The notes under the pieces: generated by a model
What the model was told of the DNA's origin: nothing
The model's database searches: none
What the model saw: the letters and a program-made list of their open reading frames with translations, nothing else
Assembly (NCBI RefSeq): GCF_002028545.1
Contig: NZ_MWPQ01000040.1
Span: 248,001 to 312,000, forward strand
Length of the DNA: 64,000 nucleotides
Source: Nitrobacter vulgaris
GTDB taxonomy: Bacteria > Pseudomonadota > Alphaproteobacteria > Rhizobiales > Xanthobacteraceae
Reading direction: 5' to 3'
Position numbers and translations under genes: made by a program
Part shown: positions 58,831 to 64,000 of the stretch, in pieces
How positions within the stretch are numbered: the stretch's first letter is position 1
Layout: each line of letters starts with the position of its first letter

Positions 58831-59815
58831 GGCTCGCCTCCGGAGATGGTGGATTTCCGCCTCCCCCGCCGCCGCCGCCCGGCAAACGGCCCATCAGGCG
58901 GCGCAGTTGAGGGGCGGTTTTCTCTGCAGCGCTCAGAGGCAACACCGGCACACCGATCTCGCGCGTCCACGCGAACACGTTACGCAGCCGCGCGTCAGTC
59001 GCCTCCTGAATGCCTTTGCGAACACTGTCACGGCCGACCTCCAGCATGATTTGCAATTCACCGTCGGTGACCGTCATGCGTGCCGATGAGGGCAGATCGC
59101 TTTGCAGCGGGTCGTGGACCAGCAACGCCACCACGCTGTTGTGCTGCGCCATGCCGCCGACCAAACGCTTGGTCGTGTCGTCGGCGCCATCGAAGTCACT
59201 GATGACAATGACGGTCGAGTCATGCACCGCGAGCCGCCGCGCTCGGTCGAGCGCACGATTGATCATTGCCGGTGCGCCCGAAAGGCCGCGCCCAACGCCG
59301 AGCGCCTGGTTCTGCCCAACGATATGCCCCAGCAGTTCGAGCACGTTCCGGCGGCTTCGTTGCGGCCGCACCTCGGCAAGTTCCGAGTCATTGAAAATGA
59401 TGCCGCCAATGCGGTCACCCGCCGCGAGAATTCGCCAAGCGGCCAACGCCGCAGCCTGTGCGGCCGTCACTGACTTCATGGCGAAGCGGCTACCGAAGAA
59501 CATTGATAGCCGCTGGTCGACCACGAGCAAGCCTTGGCGGTCGCGCTCTTCGTTGAACACGCGAACGTGGGGCTGCTGTAAACGCGCCGTCACCTTCCAG
59601 TCGATCGAGCGCACGTCGTCGCCGGGACGATAGTCTCTGATTTCCTCGAAGTTGAGCCCTCGCCCACGCATCCGCGATGCGTATCGGCCCGACAACAGGC
59701 TGTGGACAGGTTGACGAGGAAGAAACGAGACCCGGTGGCCTCGTTGCTCCAGCGCGATCAACTCGCCGAGATCGACATAGACGCCGGGAACCGCCGCTGC
59801 GCTCGCTGCCGGCAT
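58823..59815 (-). CDS. DUF58 protein (MxaS-like)
   Basis: 330 residues without a signal peptide. The conserved DUF58 core is at about 55-110: LNFEEIRDYRPGDDVRSIDW, then KVTARLQQPHVRVFNEERD and LLVVDQRLSMFFG, where DQRLS is a degenerate MIDAS. The C-terminus is a poly-Gly/Pro tail. DUF58 proteins accompany MoxR ATPases and are thought to link them to vWA partners. It lies 10 bases after moxR and overlaps the DUF4381 gene by 8 bases. Confidence 0.9.
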   Translation of the reverse strand: MPAASAAAVPGVYVDLGELIALEQRGHRVSFLPRQPVHSLLSGRYASRMRGRGLNFEEIRDYRPGDDVRSIDWKVTARLQQPHVRVFNEERDRQGLLVVDQRLSMFFGSRFAMKSVTAAQAAALAAWRILAAGDRIGGIIFNDSELAEVRPQRSRRNVLELLGHIVGQNQALGVGRGLSGAPAMINRALDRARRLAVHDSTVIVISDFDGADDTTKRLVGGMAQHNSVVALLVHDPLQSDLPSSARMTVTDGELQIMLEVGRDSVRKGIQEATDARLRNVFAWTREIGVPVLPLSAAEKTAPQLRRLMGRLPGGGGGGGGNPPSPEASLG

Positions 59816-59825
59816 CGCATGCTCC

Positions 59826-60860
59826 TCACACCGGCGCCACCAGCGACGCGATTTTGTCGATGGCCTGATCGGCGGTGACGCCTTCGGATAAAGCCTCGTA
59901 GGTGAGGATCAGCCGGTGCCGCAGGCAGTCGTGCATCACCGCTCGGATATGATCGGGCGTCACAAACGATTGGCCGTCGAGCCACGCGCGCACCCGCGCG
60001 CAGCGGTCGAGCGCAAGGCTGCCCCGCGGACTCGCGCCGACCTGAATCCATTTGCTGAGCGGCTCCTTGTAGCGCGCCGGAAACCGCGTGGCGAAGATGA
60101 TGTCGACCATGTAGCGCTGCGCAGCATCCGACACGAAAACACCGTCGATCTCGCGCCGCGCGTCGAAGATTGCCTGCTGCGGCACCGCGGCAGGCTCCGC
60201 TGCTTTTTCCTTTGACGCTTGCGCGACTTCCTCGCGGTTGAGCTTGATGATCGCGCCCTCGACGTCCTCGTCTGGATAGGTGATGACGACGTGCATCAAG
60301 AACCGGTCGAGCTGCGCCTCCGGCAGCGGATAGGTGCCTTCCTGCTCAATCGGGTTCTCGGTCGCGAGTACCATGAACAGCTCGGGCATCTTGTAGGTCT
60401 TGCCGGCGACGGTGACCTGCCGCTCCTCCATCGCTTCGAGAAGCGCCGACTGCACCTTGGCAGGCGCTCGGTTGATCTCGTCTGCCAGCACGAGGTTGGC
60501 GAAGATCGGCCCCTTCTGAAACTGGAACTGCCCGCCCTTGTCGGTCTGCGCGTAAATCTCCGCACCGGTGACATCGGACGGGAGCAGGTCCGGCGTGAAC
60601 TGCACACGCGACAGATCAGCAGCGAGATTTTTGGCCAGGGACTTCACCGCGCGCGTCTTCGCGAGGCCGGGCAGACTTTCGATCAAAAGATTGCCGTTGC
60701 CGAGTAACCCGATCAACATGCTTTCGATCAGATGATCCTGGCCGAGGACGGATTTGCCGATACGCACCTTCAGGTCGAGGATGGCGTCACGGGCAGCGGA
60801 TGAGCTCACTTTTACGGGCGCCGCACCGGTGGGAGGGCTCGCTACGCTCGCATCAGCCAT
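59826..60860 (-). CDS. moxR: MoxR-family AAA+ ATPase
   Basis: 344 residues. Walker A SLPGLAKT (Lys68), Walker B LVLADEIN (Asp127, Glu128), sensor LATENPIEQEGTYPLPEAQLDRF and the C-terminal lid with GASPRGSLALDRCARVRAWL. Soluble, cytoplasmic. MoxR ATPases act as chaperones for metal insertion or complex assembly together with vWA proteins. It is 75 bases downstream of sulfatase copy 2, with a 13-base hairpin in that gap, and 10 bases before DUF58. Other MoxR classes exist; linkage to DUF58, DUF4381, BatA, BatB and BatD is what ties it to this block. Confidence 0.94.
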   Translation of the reverse strand: MADASVASPPTGAAPVKVSSSAARDAILDLKVRIGKSVLGQDHLIESMLIGLLGNGNLLIESLPGLAKTRAVKSLAKNLAADLSRVQFTPDLLPSDVTGAEIYAQTDKGGQFQFQKGPIFANLVLADEINRAPAKVQSALLEAMEERQVTVAGKTYKMPELFMVLATENPIEQEGTYPLPEAQLDRFLMHVVITYPDEDVEGAIIKLNREEVAQASKEKAAEPAAVPQQAIFDARREIDGVFVSDAAQRYMVDIIFATRFPARYKEPLSKWIQVGASPRGSLALDRCARVRAWLDGQSFVTPDHIRAVMHDCLRHRLILTYEALSEGVTADQAIDKIASLVAPV

Positions 60861-60887
60861 CGGTTTGTTCCCTTCGACAAATAACGT

Positions 60888-60922
60888 ACATGCTGGCCGG
60901 CATCATTGCCCGGCCAGCATGT
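60888..60922 (-). promoter_or_regulatory. hairpin between sulfatase copy 2 and moxR
   Basis: Perfect 13-base inverted repeat (60888-60900 and 60910-60922; arm ACATGCTGGCCGG) around a 9-base loop, in the 75-base gap. On the minus strand TTATTT follows. It could be a partial terminator or a stability element that gives more sulfatase than MoxR-Bat mRNA. Confidence 0.6.
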
Positions 60923-60935
60923 GGTATTTCGGCTC

Positions 60936-62585
60936 TCAGCGTGTCTTAATACTTTCCAGATCTTTGAGCCGCTTCATCGCATCTTGCTGGCGCAGCAACG
61001 CATAGTTGATGCCGCCCGCATTGAGTGAGTTGCCTGTTTGGTACGGGTACTGATCGAAGTCGCTGAAGAACTCCTTGACCTTCGCCTGAACAGGTACGAG
61101 CAGCCAGATGTTGCGCGCAAGGAATTCGATGGCGCCACCTCCTTCTTCAAGCCCTCTCTCGTAGGGATCCATTCGCAGGTTGGTGATTAACGCCCATGCT
61201 GATGTCTCGCGAACGCCTGTTGCGATGTTACCTTTCGCTGTCGCGAAGCTCAGCTTCCAATCATTCCAACGGATCGCATTCAGGTTGCCGCCTTGGTCGA
61301 AGTAGTAGATCGTGTCGCGCGGCGGCTCCTTCGTTTCTCCCTTGAGGAACGGCAGGAAGTTGTAGCCGTCGAGATGAACCTTGAAGGTCTTGTTGCCGGC
61401 GTGGAATCCGGTCTTCATCCGCTCCTTGAGATCGGGAATACCCGCCGCTGCAGCGAGCGTCGGCATCCAGTCGATCAGCGAAATGGGCTCGTTGATTTGC
61501 GTGCCGGGCTTCACAACGCCAGGCCAGCGAACCATCATCGGAATGCGCATGCCGCCTTCCCATGTTGTGCCTTTCTCGCTCTTGAACGGCGTCATCGCGC
61601 CATCCGGCCACAGCGCAATTTCGGCGCCGTTGTCCGTCGTGTAGAGCACGATGGTGTTGTCGGCGATGCCGAGGTCGTCGAGTTGCTTGAGCAGTTCTCC
61701 CACCATCCCGTCATGCTCGACCATGCCGTCGGCATGAATGCCTTTGCCGGTCTTGCCCAGGGACTCCTTTTTAAGATGGGTGAAGACGTGCATGCGCGTT
61801 GAATTGAACCACACGAAGAACGGCCGGTTGGCGCGCGCCTGACGGCCGATGAAATCCTTGGCAGCGCCCAGGAACTCCTCGTCCACCGTCGGCATGCGCG
61901 CGACGTTCAGCGGACCAGTGTCCTCGATCTTGCCGTCCGCCGAAGATTTGATAACGCCACGGGGACCGTACTTTTTCCGGAATTCAGCGTCCTTCGGATA
62001 GAAGTAGCCCTCCGGCTCCTCTTCGGCGTTGAGGTGGTAGAGGTTTCCGAAGAACTCGTCGAAGCCGTGCTTGGTCGGCAAGTGCTCGTCACGGTCACCG
62101 AGATGGTTCTTGCCGAATTGGCCGGTCGCATAACCCTGCGTCTTCATGACGTCGGCGATGGTCGGCATCCAGTCCTGAATGCCGTGCGGGTCGCCCGGCA
62201 TGCCGATAGTCAAAAGGCCGGTGCGGAACGGCTCCTGTCCGAGAATGAACGAGGCTCGCCCCGCGGTGCAGCTTTGCTGTCCGTAAGCATCGGTAAAGAT
62301 CGCGCCTTCGTTCGCGATGCGGTCGATGTTCGGTGTGCGATAGCCCATCATGCCCATGGTATAGGCGCTGATCTGTGGAACGCCGATGTCGTCGCCGAAG
62401 ATCACGAGGATGTTCGGCTTGCGGCCGGCCGCCGGCGCCGGGGGATGCCGCTGCGCCTGCGCCTGAGCGACGCGCGTGGACGCAGCAGCGCCGAGCGCCG
62501 CCGCTGCGAGCGACGTGCTGGCGAGCAAGAGCTTGCGACGATCCAGGGTGCCAATCTTCGACGTGTTCTGATGGTCCTTGCTCAT
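60936..62585 (-). CDS. Tat-exported formylglycine sulfatase (copy 2)
   Basis: 549 residues. Twin arginines (16-17) in TLDRRKLLLASTSLAAAAL, signal end near VAQAQAQ. The sulfatase domain has PNILVIFGDDIGV (Asp65/Asp66), active Cys106 in SCTAGR, HFGK-like GQFGKNHLGDRDEHLP, and VLYTTDNGAE. First gene of the block, with GAGAGGACA just before the ATG. It shares long identical blocks with copy 1 (for example GYATGQFGKNHLGDRDEHLP and HGFDEFFGNLYHLNAEEEPE), so the pair arose by duplication. Sulfate-ester hydrolysis in the periplasm is expected; the substrate is unknown. Upstream are fragments of a formylglycine-generating enzyme. Confidence 0.93.
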   Translation of the reverse strand: MSKDHQNTSKIGTLDRRKLLLASTSLAAAALGAAASTRVAQAQAQRHPPAPAAGRKPNILVIFGDDIGVPQISAYTMGMMGYRTPNIDRIANEGAIFTDAYGQQSCTAGRASFILGQEPFRTGLLTIGMPGDPHGIQDWMPTIADVMKTQGYATGQFGKNHLGDRDEHLPTKHGFDEFFGNLYHLNAEEEPEGYFYPKDAEFRKKYGPRGVIKSSADGKIEDTGPLNVARMPTVDEEFLGAAKDFIGRQARANRPFFVWFNSTRMHVFTHLKKESLGKTGKGIHADGMVEHDGMVGELLKQLDDLGIADNTIVLYTTDNGAEIALWPDGAMTPFKSEKGTTWEGGMRIPMMVRWPGVVKPGTQINEPISLIDWMPTLAAAAGIPDLKERMKTGFHAGNKTFKVHLDGYNFLPFLKGETKEPPRDTIYYFDQGGNLNAIRWNDWKLSFATAKGNIATGVRETSAWALITNLRMDPYERGLEEGGGAIEFLARNIWLLVPVQAKVKEFFSDFDQYPYQTGNSLNAGGINYALLRQQDAMKRLKDLESIKTR

Positions 62586-62671
62586 CTTGTCCTCTCTTGA
62601 GTACCTTTGGATGAACTTTTCAACCAGCCAGCAATACGGCCGGCCAATCTATTGACGCGCTACTTCCACAC

Positions 62672-62941
62672 TCACCATCTTGCTAACTGAACGATAATCA
62701 GCAGCCACCTCCCAACCGCCACTTTGTGACCGGTCGCCCTCACAAACTCTCTGAAGTGCCGATTGATGACAGGAGCACGGTCCATCCAAAAAGTGCCGAC
62801 GGTAACCCGGTGCACCGCCGTCTCTTTCGGATAATGCTTGTCAGATCCCATGCGGAAGGTGCCGCCGGAAATTAAGATCATGCGGCTGTCACGAACCGCA
62901 TTGCGAAGCGCAATATTGCTCACATTCAGCACGGACCACAC
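62672..62941 (-). pseudogene. truncated formylglycine-generating enzyme (FGE/SUMF1) remnant
   Basis: 89 codons. From residue 21 it reads MILISGGTFRMGSDKHYPKE and then VHRVTVGTFWMDRAPVINRHFREFVRATGHK, the start of the FGE-sulfatase domain. After ATGHK the frame leaves the family (VAVGRWLLIIVQLARW) and stops. A full FGE is about 300 residues, and the two active cysteines near its end are absent. FGE makes the formylglycine needed by the sulfatases downstream on the same strand. This copy is surely inactive, so another FGE or anSME must serve, or the sulfatases are not matured. Confidence 0.8.
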
Positions 62942-63260
62942 CCACTGACATTAACGGGGCATCAGCGCATTTTTGTAACAAGCGTCTAAAATTAGAACCT
63001 TCAGTATCCGGAACAACATTAATCCTCAGAACCACCAGCCGTCCATACCTCTCTCAATCAATGCTGCGGCTCGTACGGGTTTTCGTTTGTCCGGCCGATG
63101 AAAACAGCCGAACATCAAACCTTATCAGCAACCCTGCCCTGCTCGACGTATCCTACGGTCGGCCAACGGCAATTAGATTTTGGCCTTCTAGCGAATGTGT
63201 GGTCTAGCGGCATCTCATCGGTGTTCGCACGAAACGATCCACTGCCGTCGTGAAATGACG
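62942..63260. other. 319-base stretch without a gene, island edge
   Basis: AT-richer, with no ORF of interest. Sequence such as CTAAAATTAGAACC near 62987 and several short T/A tracts suggest decayed DNA between the FGE and HAD-like fragments. No insertion-sequence ends or direct repeats are evident by eye. Confidence 0.35.
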
Positions 63261-63398
63261 ATGCCGCGGAAGCAACCGTTCAACGCCTTGCTCAACAGGG
63301 ACATGACAGCATTGGCGGCAACCGATCAGAAGGGCCTGCTGGAGCTCGTGGCAACGACACGTGTCGCCATGACAATAGATGGGTTCACAAAGAGCGCA
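63261..63398 (+). pseudogene. probable remnant of a HAD-family phosphatase
   Basis: 46 codons read MPRKQPFNALLNRDMTALAA, then TDQKGLLELVATTRVAMTID and GFTKSA. This resembles an internal part of HAD hydrolases (phosphoserine-phosphatase type) that I recall next to sulfatases in Rhizobiales, where a GLLELVAATHxGMT pattern precedes the catalytic region. The catalytic DxDxT segment and the rest are missing. Beyond 63400 the sequence becomes AT-rich and non-coding. The identification is by eye and moderately weak. Confidence 0.4.
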
Positions 63399-63648
63399 TC
63401 AGCAGATTCGAACAACCTGTCCTCAGATTCTTTTCTTTGCTTTCCAGAACGACATCTAAATTCTACAAAAGAGGCAAGTCGAAACTTGAAAAAGCAATCA
63501 GCCGTTTTGCTATCGATATGTAGCTTTATCCCGTTTCCAGATTTTAAAATCTTCACAAAGTGCTGAAACTATACGTTAAAATCTGGTCTTGAAAAAATAG
63601 CCTCTCCCCTCGTGAGAGAGGGAAGAACCAGCTCAGGATTTGATTGAC
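63399..63648. other. AT-rich 250-base leader before moaC
   Basis: Clearly more AT-rich than the window average (for example CAGATTTTAAAATCTTCAC near 63538). A hairpin CCTCTC/GAGAGG at about 63601-63620 lies 30 bases before the moaC start and may affect its translation. Since moaC is cut off from trpC, its promoter is probably here. Confidence 0.4.
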
Positions 63649-64000
63649 ATGGCAGACAAGAAAAACAAGACCGCCGGGAAACACAAACTCGCCCTCACCC
63701 ACATCGACGTCAAAGGCGAGGCGCGGATGGTCGATGTCTCGGCAAAGCCCGCAACCGAGCGCGTCGCTGTCGCCGAGGGCCAGGTCGTCATGACCAAGGC
63801 GACGCTCGACTTGATTGAAAGCGGCAACGCCAAGAAGGGCGACGTGCTCGGCACCGCGCGCATTGCGGGCATCATGGCCGCCAAGCGCACTTCGGATTTG
63901 ATCCCACTCTGCCATCCACTGGCGCTGTCGAAAGTCACGCTCGACATCGAGGCCGACAGGAGAATTCCGGGCTGCCGCGTCCGCGCAAGCGTCAAAGTCT
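63649..64000 (+). CDS. moaC: cyclic pyranopterin monophosphate synthase, 3' end beyond window
   Basis: 117 codons are in the window, from ATG 63649: [20 protein letters not shown]. Family motifs present are [40 protein letters not shown] and [14 protein letters not shown] (the substrate-binding region). It makes the pterin of molybdenum cofactor with MoaA. In relatives it directly follows trpC and precedes moeA; here an 11.2-kb block lies between. Confidence 0.95.
   Translation, partial: MADKKNKTAGKHKLALTHIDVKGEARMVDVSAKPATERVAVAEGQVVMTKATLDLIESGNAKKGDVLGTARIAGIMAAKRTSDLIPLCHPLALSKVTLDIEADRRIPGCRVRASVKV

Overview
The window is a GC-rich alphaproteobacterial chromosome segment. Gene content and order point to Bradyrhizobiaceae (Bradyrhizobium, Nitrobacter, Rhodopseudomonas or Afipia type): a beta-1,3/1,6-glucan (ndv-type) locus, a pyruvate dehydrogenase operon with a lipoyl domain on E1 beta, an ExoR-like regulator, the order xthA-erpA-dgt-argS-SPOR-nagZ-scpA-scpB, and trpD-trpC near moaC. 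The species cannot be fixed from sequence alone.

Layout. 1-4.7 kb: glucan locus with a GH17 gene cut by the window edge, a small secreted protein and a GH17-GT2 fusion. 4.8-11.5 kb: tRNA-Lys, an outer-membrane beta-barrel, small membrane or secreted proteins, an orphan PcfJ-like gene and cysK. 11.5-19.2 kb, minus strand: coaD, two cyclophilins around a TonB-like protein, queA, tgt, and gyrA. 19.6-26.8 kb, minus strand: dgt, argS, a SPOR protein, nagZ, scpA, scpB. 26.9-29.0 kb: erpA-like, xthA, exoR-like. 29.7-36.5 kb, minus strand: pdhA-pdhB-pdhC-(small ORF)-ompA-lpd, with a fossil of a second lpd start. 36.7-52.4 kb: ftsB, an FMN reductase, a methyltransferase-like membrane protein, two alpha/beta hydrolase-like genes, eno, queF, an MFS transporter, kdsA, an exported PAAR protein, pyrG, secG, tpiA, ppiD, trpD, trpC.

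52.4-63.6 kb is the accessory part. It separates trpC from moaC, which are neighbours in relatives as I know them. It is a minus-strand block: Tat-exported sulfatase, MoxR ATPase, DUF58, DUF4381, vWA, vWA-TPR, BatD-like, second Tat-exported sulfatase. Four of the junctions inside the MoxR-Bat part are short overlaps. Upstream lie remnants of a formylglycine-generating enzyme and probably of a HAD phosphatase. The gene order resembles the mxaRSACKL accessory genes that help insert calcium into methanol dehydrogenase. My hypothesis is that this is a MoxR/vWA system that matures or metallates exported calcium-dependent sulfatases. The sequence supports the linkage; the function is inference.

Other points: a Tgt that appears to lack all four zinc ligands, a GHCLG (Cys for Ser) hydrolase-like membrane protein, Gln at the quinolone-determining Ser83 position of GyrA, and the lpd fossil that marks a rearrangement inside the pdh operon.
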